Source: Ichthyophis bannanicus (Eukaryota > Chordata > Amphibia > Gymnophiona > Ichthyophiidae). Taken from it: a stretch of DNA of 64,000 bases. This document shows positions 42,755 through 53,939 of the stretch, piece by piece (position 1 is the stretch's first letter; each line of letters starts with the position of its first letter). A program made the translations under genes and the position numbers. The notes below the pieces were generated by a model, which did not search any database, was not told where the DNA came from, and saw nothing but the letters and a program-made list of their open reading frames with translations. The stretch covers positions 1,356,475,834 to 1,356,539,833 of the forward strand of contig CM066033.1 of assembly GCA_033557465.1 (NCBI GenBank), written 5' to 3'.

Positions 42755-43690
42755 GGCTATTCCTCTCTCTATGCACCCAGTTATCCTTCTGGCTTTTGCC
42801 GTCACCTTTTCTACCTGTTTAGCCACCCCCTAAACTGTACCACTCCCTTGGATTTTTGCAGCCCCAATGAATGACCCTGCATTTTTTAGCATTAAACTCA
42901 GTGGCCAAATTCTTGACCATTCTTCAAGCTTCGCTAGATCCCTCCTGATGTTCTCTACACCTTCCTGGGTATCTACTCTACTGCAGATTTTGTTATCATC
43001 CACAAAAATACAAGCCTTACCCATTAGCCCTTCCACAATATCACTTACAAAACATCTTTAAAATTATTGGACCAAGAACAGATCCATGTGACATAACTGG
43101 TAACCTCCTTCTCCTCAGACTGAGCTCCATTTACCTGAATATTTATTTATATTCTCTTATATACCGTGCTATTCTGCATCAGTGCGGTTTACATTGAACA
43201 AACTGAAATTACATTGAACAGGGCATTATAACTTGGAGATAACTATTTTACAGGGAACATGGGCTATGGAGGGTTAAGTGGCTTGCCCAAGACCACAAGG
43301 AGCACCTGTGGGACTAGAAACCCCAGTCCTTCCGGCCCAAGGTTGCTGTCCTCTAGTGAGATTTGAACCCCCGACCTTCCGGCCTGAAGTACCTTGCCCC
43401 AACCACTAGGCCACTCCTCCTCCTTTGTTGCCTCCCACTCAACGAATTTCTGACCTCATCAGTCACTTTAAGGTCTATCCCTAGGGTACTCAATTTATTT
43501 ATAAGTCACCTCTCTGTAACAGTGTCAGAGGCTTTACTGAAATCTAAGCACACCACATCCAGGGCTCTCCCTTCGTCCAATTCTCTAGTCACGCAACAAA
43601 AGAAATTAATGAGATTTGTCTGACAAGACCTGCCTTTAGTAAAACCATGCTGTCTTGGATGAGATTAACAAGCCTCTCTTCATGGGTTAA
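42755..43690 (-). pseudogene. CR1 RT fragment split by a SINE
   Basis: The minus strand gives KACIFVDDNKICSRVDTQEG, a degraded motif C (FADD became FVDD), and LAKLEEWSRIWPLSL. Upstream, beyond the SINE, lie motif A (LDFSKASDTV) and the INKLSTLGID block. It corresponds part for part to the better CR1 at 52.4-54.7 kb. Confidence 0.8.
43140..43425 (-). repeat. tRNA-derived CORE-type SINE inserted in CR1
   Basis: On the minus strand box A CCTAGTGGTTGGGGCAAG is followed by box B GGGTTCAAATCTC (near 43365), a CORE block GGGCAAGCCACTTAACC and a tail with GCGGTATATAAGAG and TAAATAAAT. It has the same head as the SINE at 15745 but a different, L2-type tail. It sits between GAGCTCCATTTACCTGA and TTGTTGCCTCCCACTC of the CR1. 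Confidence 0.8.
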
Positions 43691-44925
43691 TACTCAGATA
43701 TCAATTGAGTTTGCAATCTCAATTCATAATTGTGATATTTCAGTCCATTTCTCAAAATTTTCCAATGTTCCTCCTAAAAATCCCTTTCCATGGGTGACTG
43801 TCACCTCCTCCTTCTCCATCAACAAATAAGAACCAGCTGTACTAGAGGTTTTATTATTCCCATGTTCTATAAATGGGAAAAATGCTTAGTACATCTGACC
43901 CTAAGACCTTTCAGATACCGACATGTGCCGTGGCAGCAAAGATCAGGTGACCATTCAACCGGAGTCAGCGCTAACTCAGATGTTTGAAATGAAATCCAAG
44001 AGGAAATGTTCTACCTGTGTCTGTGAAGTTAATTCAACAACTATTCATTCAGCCTGTTATAAGAGTTATAGCATCTTAGATAATTTTTCCAGCTGATCTC
44101 AGGCTGAATGAATAGTTGTTTAAGTTGTGTTATAGAAAGGTAATTCATTCTGATACAAATTTGGCCCACAGTGTGTTGTGAAGTTAATTCAACAATTCTT
44201 TCTTCGTCTACTTGTCTAGTACTTTGGCACGTCTTCAGGTTTCATGTTCCAGCAACAGTGTAGAGTTGTCCAAAGGGCAACTGAGATATTAGGTGACAAT
44301 ATGTTGAGGGCCAGCATACAGGGTATGAACATACAATCCAGAACAGCAAAAAAAAAAAAAAGGACAATGATTTCTCCTTTTATTACCATTATTTAAAGCA
44401 GACACTTCATTTGATTCCAGTGGTTGCCTATTTCAGCTCCAAATTCTAAATACTTGAGACTTGTCCATTATTTTTATGCTGACTGCTGAGCCCTGGTACT
44501 CAAAACAGCTTCATGAGCAAAAATTATATTACGGTTTCAGGTATTTTTGATATAGGTGCTTTATTGTAATATGCACTTTGTCTTCCATAATTATGTACAC
44601 TTTCAGCAGTGTTTCAAATGCAAAGGACTCGAGCATAAGTAAACCACAGCCATATTTAGCACACAGATTTGCTTGACAATTTCTCCTAACAACTGCAAAA
44701 GTTACAAGGTTTTTGGCTTCCATAAGGCAAAGTATTTAGATTTCAGAGAGCATCATCTATATAAAAGGAGATATTAACAAGACAGTTCCCAAACAGGAAA
44801 GATGTAATTAGAACATGTATGATCCACCCTCCCCCCCCCCCCTTTCACTACACCCACATACCAGCTGACAGACTCCAAATCACCTAAATGCTGACTGATA
44901 ACTCTTAACCTTGAATAGACTGACT
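43691..44925. other. No gene; a small foldback repeat near 44025-44190
   Basis: TTCAACAACTATTCATTCAG at 44035 is mirrored by CTGAATGAATAGTTGTT at 44105, and GTGAAGTTAATTCAACAA recurs at 44025 and 44177. This suggests a MITE-like insert with uncertain ends. The rest is AT-rich and unassigned. Confidence 0.4.
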
Positions 44926-45011
44926 TCTGTTCAAGGCTGGTACACATCTGGGTCAATCGGATGTATCCCCCTAGATGTATCCTTATCCTCAGCTGTTGTG
45001 CTGTCTGTCTT

Positions 45012-45322
45012 GACCAGATTGCAAGCTCCGATGAGCAGGAACTGTCTCCAGTGTTCCCTCTAAGCAGCTTGAAGGCTGTGCTGGAGTCCTCCAGTGGCAT
45101 TCCTGCCGGTGGGGGGAGGTGCAAAGCGATCGTGCGCCATAGGCAGGCCCCGAGGGATCTGCCTATGCTGTGCGATCCTTAGAGCGATTGCATTTCACCT
45201 CTCCCCACCAGTGGGATTGCCGGCAGAGGACTCCAGCACAGTTTCAAGCTGCTTAGACGGAACATCGACCATCTCTTACAGCGCTGTGTACACCTACACA
45301 AATGATCAGTAGTAGTAGCAGC
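45012..45322 (+). repeat. L2 3' tail split by a hAT MITE
   Basis: GACCAGATTGCAAGCTCC and GAGCAGGAACTGTCTC (45012-45048) belong to the well-known L2 3' end, which continues CTTACAGCGCTGTGTAC and ends in AGTAGTAGTAGCAG at 45275-45322. Confidence 0.7.
45049..45267. mobile_element. hAT-type foldback MITE, 219 bp
   Basis: The left end CAGTGTTCCCTCTAAGCAGC is mirrored by GCTGCTTAGACGGAACATCG. The arms are about 75 bases and include GTGCTGGAGTCCTCC. The flanks ACTGTCTC and ACCATCTC match at six of eight positions, consistent with an aged 8-bp duplication. Confidence 0.7.
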
Positions 45323-45784
45323 AGGAGGAATACAGGGATGGCACAGCTGCAGGGCTATTGAAAACATAGACTTCAGTCACTGAAACAATTTTCCCAATCA
45401 CAATATCTATTTAACATCAAAGGCAAATTATGGAAGGGGGAAAAGACCCCAGAATGCGTTTCTTATATTATTTTTTATTCACAAACTATATGGTGCCCCT
45501 CTCAGCTATTCCTACTAATTCAAACTTCCATGCAATATCACCTACTCACAGGCAGAGGTTTCTCTTGGGCAATCATAAAACCAAATGCTGTGATGGATCC
45601 TTCTTTACTCCCCTCTTTAACATCACTCTCCCATGAGCACAACAGCTCAGATTCTTCACTACCCTCACAAGATTCTTGGTTTCTATTCCTCCAGCCTCAG
45701 TCTACCTCTTTGTGGGTAGGAACTCCAACTATAGGTCCACACTACCCTCCCAAATTGTCTTATCTTAAGTCTTCACTTTACTTA

Positions 45785-46290
45785 AGATGTAGTAACATAG
45801 TAATATAGTAAATGACGGCAGATAAAGACCAGTATGTTCCAACTAGTCTACTCAGCAAGGCGGCAAGAGTAGGTGCACTTGCCGCTCCGTGCAGGTCACC
45901 CCTCCCCATGCCTTTGTTTAGGTGTGAACCCTCCGCTCCGTGTAGGTCATCCCTATTTATTCATATATTAGAGATAGTTATGCTTATTGTGATTTTATCC
46001 AGTTGCTATAAAGAGATCCACTGTGTCTGTCCCATGCCATTTTGAATTCTGTCACTGTGTTTGCCCCCACCACTTCCATCGGGAGGGCATTCCAAGCATC
46101 CACCACCCTTTCAGTGAAAAAGTATTTCCTGACACTGCCTTTCAATTTAACCCCTTGCAGCTTCATGTTATGCCCTCTAAGACAACTCTATTCCTTTGGT
46201 AAGTTGGGGCCTTTGGCAGTACCCTTATTCTCCTCTGTTATTGTCTCAGATCCCTCTTGGATCTTCCTTGTAAAGTCCCTCTTTCAAGGT
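45785..46290 (-). pseudogene. CR1 3' end
   Basis: The minus-strand frame includes VRKYFFTERVVDAWNALPME and TVTEFKMAWDRHSGSL, followed by a CR1 3' UTR that ends in CATAGTAATATAG-type repeats at 45785. This copy supplies the empty-site comparison for the DIRS insertion at 18228. Confidence 0.8.
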
Positions 46291-46299
46291 TCTCCCTGA

Positions 46300-47910
46300 T
46301 TTCACTCTATTTTCATTTATCCCAAGACTAGCATAGTGCTAGGGGTCCATCCTCCATAAGGCCTGAGCCCCTTGGCTACTGAGCACTCAGCCTGCTTTTG
46401 AATGTGGAAAAAGAGGAAGGAAAAAAGACAAGTTTCCCTCCAAAATTCTCCTTTTTATCCACTTTAGTCCCTGTAGATCTTCCCTTGGCCATCCAGACTG
46501 GGAAGCAAGTTAGATGATTCTTACCAGGTTATATTACTATTCTCTTACGGGCGCAAGTGGTACCCTGCATGCTAAGCTCTGAATAACTCCAATTGCTATC
46601 TAGGTGCCTTTTAACAAAGAACTCCTTAAATACTAGGGAACTTCATGACCCTAGGGTCACACCTTTATTCAGTTATCTTTAACCAATTATATTTAGGGGC
46701 ATTGAGTTACTGACAAATGTCTTTATAAATTTATTTAGATAAAGATATCTCTGTAAATTTGCTACTCCCCGGGCATTTGAATATTGGTCTATTTGTTACT
46801 ACAGTATGTAACTAGCCATCATTGTGCACCTAAGTACAAGTGATCTGGCTAATGAAAAGTTATCGAAGAGTCAAAAGTAGGCCAAGGAGTCAGTGGGGAG
46901 CCTTGGAAAAATAGCCGAATCTGTGAAGGGAATGGGTCAATCATGTATATTGTACAGTACTGTAATATGTAATACTGGGCAAGAGCTTTCTAAAACAAAC
47001 CCGTGCAAAGGGGCCAGGGGTTGTTTTTCTTCTGAACTATGCATGGGGGGAGTGTGGGGTGGATAGAGATGAAGGGCTGATTGAGGCAGTGGAGGGAAAA
47101 GTTGGAGTCGTGCTGGGACAAGGAAAACTATTGAATGAGGAATGGTGAGGGAAGAAAGAGGAGTGTGGCAAGGAGGGGTCCATTTCGGGTATGAATGGAT
47201 AAAGAGAATGAAGAAATAGTGATGAAAGGAAAACTAACAGGCAGAAAAGAGAAATGGAAGGAAATGATATGAAGAGGAAAGACTGAGACCATATAGGTCC
47301 CACCTTCAGCTGTAAATAAGGGAACTGCATGGTTTCAAAACCTCATGTGCAATGATTTTAAAGAATTCTTATGCTCATCTGGTAAAACATTTCAGTCTAC
47401 CAAGAGGTCCATGAGGATGTGCTGAGAGCTAAGAAATCCACCTGAGCTAACTTAGAATTTAGCTCTGAAGACAATAATAAAATAAAGAAGTTAGAAAAAA
47501 ATGAAAATAAGCAATTGACATGGTAACATTTTTCACGAGGCGAAAGACAAAACATTCTTCCTGCTTTAAGAAAGGTTGAAGGAAGACCAGATGACTGTCG
47601 ACAAGGCTGAACAGTGAGGTGACAGAGGCTAATAAAGGCAAGAAAGCATCTTTTAAACAACATAAAAGAGGACAATAGGAAAGAATATATCCCCTGGAAA
47701 GTTAGAAGTAAAACAGTGGATTTAGATTTGTTTACTGGCTTTTCTAAATCTGAGCTCAAGGTGAGTTAAAAATATACACAACAGGTATTTCCCTGCCCAG
47801 GAGAGCTTACAGTCTAAGGATCAGGGTAGGAAAGGTGCTAACATGATTTAGTTAAGATTTAATGCATGTTATTTAATGCAAGCCCCGTTATTGTCAATGT
47901 GGTTTATTTA
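46300..47910. other. No recognisable gene
   Basis: Mixed sequence; 47040-47330 is purine-rich. A TCCCTGCCCAGGAGAGCTTACAGTC-type block near 47790-47815 resembles LINE 3' tails. Nothing else is supported. Confidence 0.35.
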
Positions 47911-47919
47911 TTTGCTAAC

Positions 47920-48275
47920 TGTGGACCTATCCAGTGTTTTTGACACTATTGACCACCCCCTTCTCCTTGATAAGCTGTTCTTGCTTGGATTTGAGGGTTT
48001 TGATCTCTTTTGGTTTTGATCCTCCTCCACCGTTATTGCAGTTGGTGTACCTTGGGATATTTTTTCTTTCTCTGTGCTTGTTCCCTTGATGCTCTGATTG
48101 CCTCACATGGTTTTCAGTACCATCTTTACACTGATGACTCCCTGATATATCTCTGCACCAGAAATTTCAACAGGAATTGAAGCCAAAATTGCTACCTGGA
48201 TGTCCCAATACCATTTAAAACTGAATATGGCCAAGACAGAGTTTCCTATCTCCCCTCCCCAACCCAGTCCTCCCC
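47920..48275 (+). pseudogene. L2-like RT fragment
   Basis: The frame reads DLSSVFDTIDHPLLLDKL (degraded motif A) and LLGFEG, then a V-P-W-D block in place of V-P-Q-G, and TWMSQYHLKLNMAKTE. Stops are present throughout. Confidence 0.65.
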
Positions 48276-48284
48276 TTCCCCCTT

Positions 48285-49726
48285 TCTCTATTTATTTTAT
48301 TTTATTTAACAAGTTCTTTATACCACCTTATCATAAAATCAAAGCAGTTTACAGTATAACTCAATGAATTTTACATAGAACTCATAGTATAGGTAGGGGT
48401 GACATGCTAGAAAGCATAACTTATTTACATTTTAACATATCTACATTGATTAATCAGCATATTAAGAATCAGTGTACAGGCTGTTTGGGTAGTCCGGGTA
48501 GTGTATTGCAGGGTGAACTCACTGAAGTGTTCCATGAAGAGGAATGTTTTCAGCTTCTTCCTAAAGTCTTTTAAGCCTGTAGTGGTCCTCAGTGCTTCCA
48601 GAAGGGAGTTCCAAATGGTGGTTGCCACTAGTGATAGAGCTCTGCTGTTCGTGGAATTGTTGGCTTTGGTGAATGAGCTGGGTGTTTGGATGCTGTCAAT
48701 GGAATGTTGTCTTTGTGGCCTGTTGGTAGGTTGGGTGCAGATTAGCTCTTAGAGTATGTCTGCTGAGAGGTTTTGTCTGATTTTGAAGAAGATCAGAGCT
48801 GTTTTGTATTTGATACGCAAGGTAATTGGGAGCCAGTGGAGCTGGTGTAAGATAGGTGTTACATGGTCAGACTTTGTAGTGCCGAAGATGATTCAGGTAG
48901 CAGTATTTTGGGCCAATTGTAATGGCTTGGTAGTTTGTTTTGGTAGACCATTGAAAATGGAATTGCAGTAGTCAAGTATTGATATAACAATAGCTTGACA
49001 GACTGCGTAAGTGGTCCTGGCTGAGGAGAGGTTTGAGTCTGCAGATAGTTGCCATTTTGTGGGATTTATTTATTTACAGTCTCTTATATACCGCACTATT
49101 CGGCATCAGCGCGGTTTACATGGAACAAAAATGCTCAGTACAGTTAACACGTATGAGCTTCTAGAGACATTGTTGATGTGAGCTTTCAGGTTCAGGTTGC
49201 TGTCCAGGGTGATTCCTAGGTACCTCACTTCTTCTTTTACTGGGATGGATGCATTTGCCAAATTAATTGATTTTGGAGGGATGAAGGAAGTGTTTCTTGT
49301 CATGATTAGGGCCTCAGTCTTCTTGAAATTGATGCTTAGATTGGCTATAATGCATTCATTCATTTCTTTTATGCATACTGTCATATTTGTATAGTCTGGT
49401 AGGTCTAGGTGGATTGGGGTATATACCATTATGCCATCCATATAAATGGCATATTGGATGTTATGTTTATTGAAGATTTTGCAGATGGGTTGAACATAAA
49501 GGTTGAAGAGTGGAGCGGACAGTGAGGACCCTTGTGGGACTCCTTGTTTTGTGACGAACGGGGTTGAGGTGCTTGCTCCTATTTTGATTTGCTGGCAGCG
49601 ATCACTGAGGTAGGACTGAAACCACTTAAGAAGTGTGCCGTGGAGCCCAGTGTCTTTGAGTCTGTCAGGACGGATGCTGTGTGCTACTGGGTCAAAAGAG
49701 GAGGAAATGTCGATGAAGATGAGGAG
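48285..49726 (-). pseudogene. L2-like LINE ORF2, 3' part, before the mariner insertion
   Basis: The minus strand reads, from the 5' side, an M-D-G-I-M-V-Y-T block (decayed YADD), NLSINFKKTEALIM, VRYLGITLDSNLNLKAHI (49441-49106), a gap filled at 49065-49135 by another LINE tail (GCGGTATATAAGAGACTG), and WNSLLEALRTTTGLKDFRKK (48628-48425). The 3' tail ends near 48285. It is closely similar to 55105-57140. Confidence 0.75.
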
Positions 49727-49900
49727 TACGAGGGTTGCTATTTATATTTCTGGCCTTAGCAACAGTAAGTGTTGCCAGGCACCATCCAATGGTTCCATTG
49801 GAACACTGATATTGTTGAACATAACCTTATTCATAACATTTTATCATTTGAGCGCGATTTGTTGTTTACAGTAACTTGAAAAATTCATCTCGGGTGAAAA

Positions 49901-50548
49901 ATGGAATTAACTCGTGAACATTTTCGTGCGATTATTTTTCATAACTTTCGATGTGGATTATCAAGACAAGAGTGCATCGATGATCTTCATTTTTTATACG
50001 GTGATAAAGCACCATCCTACAGCACTGTAAAAAACTGGTATAACGAATTCAATTGTAGCCGACGTTTGCTCCAGGACGAATTCCGTCAGGGTCGTCCAAA
50101 ATCGGTTGTTGTGCCAGAAAATATCGATGCTCTGTGTGAACTGATAAAGCAAGATCATCATGTGACATACCATGAGATTGAGGCATCTTTGGGCATTAGT
50201 ATGACACGCATCAATAAGATATTGCATGATCATTTGGCCGTAAAAAAGATTTGTTCGCGTTGGATCCCGCATAATCTGACAAACGCTCAAAAGAAGGCTC
50301 GTGTCGATTGGTGCAAGGAAATGTTGAAAAAATACATTCAAGGTGCATCAAAAACTGTGTATAACATCTACCCAGGTGATAAATCATGGATCTATGCATA
50401 TGAGCCCGAAACAAAACAGCAATCGACTGTATGGGTCTTCCAAGACGAGCCAAATCCAACAAAAGTTGTTCGCGGAAGAAGCACATTGAAGCAAATGGTT
50501 GCCTGTTTCTTCGGCATTACCGGTCACTTGGCGACAGTGCCATTAGAG
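49901..50548 (+). pseudogene. mariner transposase, N-terminal part (216 codons)
   Basis: Mariner transposases excise and reinsert the element at TA. The N-terminus starts MELTREHFRAIIFHNFRCGL, a helix-turn-helix with SRQECIDDL, then YSTVKNWYNEF and a GRP linker (FRQGRPKS). A second HTH follows (TYHEIEASLGISMTRINKIL). The catalytic core begins with RWIPHNLTNAQK and the first Asp in PGDKSWIYAYEPETK (about residue 165). The frame runs without stops into VPLE, where a hAT MITE with CATTAGAG duplication interrupts it. The nearest relatives I recall are arthropod mariners and the transposase part of SETMAR; no SET domain is present. Confidence 0.92.
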
Positions 50549-51086
50549 CAGAGCTACTCAATTCCAGTCCTGGTGGCCCGCAACCCTGCAGGTTTTTGGG
50601 ATATCCCTAATGATATGCATGAGATATATATGCATTAGAGATAGCCTGCCAACCTGACTGGTTTGTGGCCCTCCAGGGCTGGATTTGGAGACTCCTGCCT
50701 TACACCTGTGTCATTTAAGATTGTGAGTGGGCAAGGTACAGATGTTCTAGACATCAAAAGGGTAGATAGAATGTGTCACATTCCTCCTAGATTCTCAACA
50801 CCACCAAAAAGTTGTCTAATAGACAATATTTTGGTGGTGGTGAGAAGCAAGGAGGAATGTGACAAATTCTAACCTTTTTGATGTCTTGGACATCTGCACC
50901 TTGCCCACTTACAATCTTAAATGACAGAGGTGTAAGGCAGGGGTCTCCAAATCCAGCCCTGGAGGGCCAAACACCAGTCAGGTTGGCAGGCTATCTCTAA
51001 TGCATATATATCTCATGCATATCATTAGGGATATCCCAAAAACCTGCAGGGTTGCGGGCCACCAGGACTGGAATTGAGTAGCTCTG
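50549..51086. mobile_element. hAT foldback MITE, 538 bp, inside the mariner transposase
   Basis: It is flanked by CATTAGAG at 50541-50548 and 51087-51094. The outer ends are CAGAGCTACTCAATTCC and its inverse. The element is palindromic from end to end; about 150 bases in, a second set of ends of the CAGGGGTCTCCAAATCC type (inverse of GGATTTGGAGACTCCTG) is seen. The centre has GTGTCACATTCCTCC mirrored by GGAGGAATGTGACA around TTGTCTAATAGACAA. Confidence 0.9.
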
Positions 51087-51094
51087 CATTAGAG

Positions 51095-51499
51095 CAACGT
51101 AGGACGGTCGATTCTGAATGGTACACGACCATTTGTTTACCAGAAGTCTTCGGAGAAATTCAGAAAAAGTCGAAGAAGAGGCGAATAATTCTTCATCATG
51201 ACAATGCGAGCTCTCACACATCGGCTCAAACAAAGGAATTTTTGACTGGCCAAAACATCAAATTGATGGGTCATCCACCGTACAGCCCTGATTTGACACC
51301 CAATGACTTCTTTTTATTCCCGCACATCAAAAACAAATTACGTGGTCAACGATTTTCAACACCCGAAGATGCGGTTGATGCATTCAAAACGCATGTTTTG
51401 GAGTTACCTCAATCGGAGTGGAAAAAGTGCTTCGAAAATTGGTTCAAACGCATGCAAAAGTGTATTGATCTTCATGGAGAATATTTTGAAAAACAATAA
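51095..51499 (+). pseudogene. mariner transposase, C-terminal part (134 codons)
   Basis: The frame continues directly from the N-terminal part once the MITE and one duplication are disregarded. It contains RIILHHDNASSHTSAQ (second Asp), then HPPYSPDLTPNDFFLFP (third Asp), 34 residues apart, the D,D34D signature of mariner. The first and second Asp are 92 residues apart, also typical. It ends CIDLHGEYFEKQ with TAA. Total length is 350 residues, matching the family. No stop or frameshift was found apart from the MITE. Confidence 0.92.
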
Positions 51500-51565
51500 A
51501 ACCAATTTCGATCATAAATATTTGTTTTTTCATTATTAGGCCAGAAATATAAATAGCAACTCATA

Positions 51566-52390
51566 CACCCCTTTTTATATTGTCAATCCCTCTGATCAAG
51601 TTGTCAAATAGTTGTGTGAGGAGAGTTTCGACACTGTGGTTGCATCAAAATATGTGATGGTGGGGATCGAGAGGGACATGAGAGTAAATGTGATCCTGTA
51701 ATTGGTGCTGCATAGGGGAGGATAATGCACAGTCTGGGGGATCCAGATGAGGTATGTCTTTCAGAGGGCCCTTAAGCTTGGTGAGAAGGTAGTTTGCAAA
51801 GGACTGAGGGTGGATTGCGTCTTCTATGGTCTAGGATGGTTCCTTTGTAAGTGTGTGGACAATATCAAAGAGTTCTCTGGGCTTCTTACTGGATCTTAAT
51901 ATGAGGTTGGTATGATATTCCTGTTTGTGTCGGTTGATTATATTGTTATAGTCCCATTGTTTTATTTGATATTGTTTTAAAGTAGTTTCTGTTTGTTTGT
52001 CTCCAATGTAGTTCCAGCTTGCATAGTATTTTTTTTGCTTCCCTAATATCTGCAGAGTACCAGGGAGCTAATGAGGTTGTTGTTGTACTACAACTGTGGT
52101 TTACTCACCCAGGAGCTCTAGCTTCTGCTGCAGCAGTGGTGGTGGTGTTCCATGTTTCAATTGCCTCGTCCAGACTGGTAAAGTCTTGTGAGAGTTTTTG
52201 GAGGGTTGATTTGAGGGATTGTTCTATTTCATTGGATAACACTGGTATCCGTCCTGTCTCCTCAGCTGGTAAACATGAGGTCAGGCTGTAAAAGATTAGA
52301 GTTTATAATGTGACAGAAAGTACATGTATTTGTTAAGTCCTGTGATGATCAGGCTATAAATATTTATAATTTATAATGTGACAGGAAGCC
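51566..52390 (-). pseudogene. L2-like LINE ORF2, upstream part, after the mariner insertion
   Basis: The sequence from TTGTCAATCCCTCTGATCAA corresponds to 56502-56570 in the parallel LINE (TTGTCAATTCCTCTGATGAG). It covers the early RT and linker on the minus strand in heavily broken frames. Confidence 0.65.
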
Positions 52391-52475
52391 AATGTCCTTA
52401 TTGAAACATAGAAACATAGAAATATGACAACAGAAAAAGACCACATGGCCTATCTAGTCTGTCCTTCCATAACAA

Positions 52476-53939
52476 CTACAACAGTCCCCTTTTTACCTTT
52501 AGAGATCCTCTGTGTTGGTCCCATGCTTTTTTGAATTCAGTTACTGTCCTCATCTCTACCACCTCCACTGGGAGACTATTCCACGGATCCACTACTCTTT
52601 CCGTAAAGAAATATTTCCGCATATCACTCCTGAATCTATCTCCCTTCACCCTCATCCCATGTCCCCTCGTAGCAGAACTTGCTTTCAGTTGAAAGAGGCT
52701 CTCTCCCTGAACATTTAAGCCACAGAGGTATTTAAACATCTCAATCATATCACCTCTATCCCGCCTTTCCTCTAAGGTGTACATATTAAGATCCTTCAGT
52801 CTGTCCTCATATGCTTTATAATGAAGACCACTAATCATTTTAGTAGCCACCCTCTGCACCGACTCCATCCTGTTCACATCCTTTTGAAGGTGCGGTCTCC
52901 AGAATTGCACACTATACTCCAAATGAGGTCGCACCAAAGACTTATACAGAGGCATTATCACCTCCTTTTTTCTGCTAGCCATTCCTCTCCGAATGCACCC
53001 AAGCATCCTTCTAGCTTTTGCCGTCGCCTTTGCTACCTGTTTAGCTACTTTAAGATCATCAGACACAACCACGCCTAGGTCCCGCTCTTCTTTAGTGGAC
53101 AAAAGTACTTCATCCCCTATACTATATTGCTCCCTTGGATTGCTGCAGCCCAAATGCATGACCTTACATTTTTTAACATTAAATCCCAGCTGCCAAATTC
53201 TAGACCATTCTTCAAGTTTAGCTAGATCCGTCGTCATGTTATCTACCCCTTCCTGGGTGTCTACTCTACTGCAGATTTTGGTATCATCCGCAAAGAGGCA
53301 AACCTTACCTGAAAGCCCTTCCGCTATATCACTAACAAAGATGTTAAAAAGAATCGGACCAAAGACAGATCCCTGGGGCACACCACTGATAACATCCTTC
53401 TCCTCAGAGTGAGCTCCATTTACTTGTACTCTTTGTCGCCTCCCACTCAACCAGTTTCTAACCCAAGCAGTAACTTTAGGGTCCATCCCTAGGGTGCTCA
53501 GTTTGTTTATAAGTTGCCTGTGAGGAACAGTGTCAAAGGCTTTACTGAAATCAAAATACACCACATCTAGGGTTCTCCCTCGGTCCAACTCCCTGGTCAC
53601 CCAGTCAAAGAAATCAATCAGATTTGTCTGACAAGACCTGCCTCTGGTGAATCCATGCTGCCTCGGATCCTGTAATCCGCTAGACTCCCGAAACCTCACT
53701 ATTTTCTCTTTCAGCAGCGTTTCCAATAATTTACTCACCACCGAAGTTAAACTAACCGGCCTGTAGTTTTCAACCACATCCTTACTTCCACTTTTCTGTA
53801 AAGGCACCACATGAGCCTCTCTCCAGTCCTTTGGCACCACTCCCGACTCCAACGAGGCATTGAAAAGGTCAGTCAGTGGAGCTGCTAGAACGTCCCCAAG
53901 TTCCCTCAGTATTCTCGGGTGTATCCCATCCGGTCCCAT
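52476..53939 (-). CDS. CR1 reverse transcriptase, 487-codon open frame
   Basis: The frame starts GPDGIHPRILRELGD (RT motif 0/1) and continues DWREAHVVPLQKSGSK, ENYRPVSLTSVVSKLLE, VVYFDFSKAFDTVPHRQLI (motif A), GVPQGSVFGPILFNIFVSDI (motif B, with VFGP where LGP is usual), CLFADDTKICSRV (motif C) and GFNVKKCKVMHLG. The C-terminal part has YSVQFWRPHLQKDVNRME and MRKYFFTERVVDPWNSLP and ends KVKRGLL. No stop interrupts it. The upstream linker is in another frame, so the complete ORF2 is broken near 53940-54200. Confidence 0.88.
   Translation of the reverse strand: MGPDGIHPRILRELGDVLAAPLTDLFNASLESGVVPKDWREAHVVPLQKSGSKDVVENYRPVSLTSVVSKLLETLLKEKIVRFRESSGLQDPRQHGFTRGRSCQTNLIDFFDWVTRELDRGRTLDVVYFDFSKAFDTVPHRQLINKLSTLGMDPKVTAWVRNWLSGRRQRVQVNGAHSEEKDVISGVPQGSVFGPILFNIFVSDIAEGLSGKVCLFADDTKICSRVDTQEGVDNMTTDLAKLEEWSRIWQLGFNVKKCKVMHLGCSNPREQYSIGDEVLLSTKEERDLGVVVSDDLKVAKQVAKATAKARRMLGCIRRGMASRKKEVIMPLYKSLVRPHLEYSVQFWRPHLQKDVNRMESVQRVATKMISGLHYKAYEDRLKDLNMYTLEERRDRGDMIEMFKYLCGLNVQGESLFQLKASSATRGHGMRVKGDRFRSDMRKYFFTERVVDPWNSLPVEVVEMRTVTEFKKAWDQHRGSLKVKRGLL

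Larger units (their letters stand above)
49728..51563 (+). mobile_element. mariner element (about 1.29 kb) interrupted by a hAT MITE
   Basis: It is flanked by TA at 49726-49727 and 51564-51565. The terminal repeats are CGAGGGTTGCTATTTATATT plus TCTGGCC on the left and, inverted, TGAGTTGCTATTTATATT plus TCTGGCC on the right. Subtracting the 538-bp MITE and one 8-bp duplication leaves 1290 bp, the normal mariner length. The host is an L2-like LINE whose uninterrupted counterpart is near 56470-56510. Confidence 0.93.

Noticed and set aside
49901..51499. A host SETMAR-like gene
   Set aside because: There is no SET domain, intron or host context; mariner terminal repeats and TA duplications flank it tightly, so it is the element itself.
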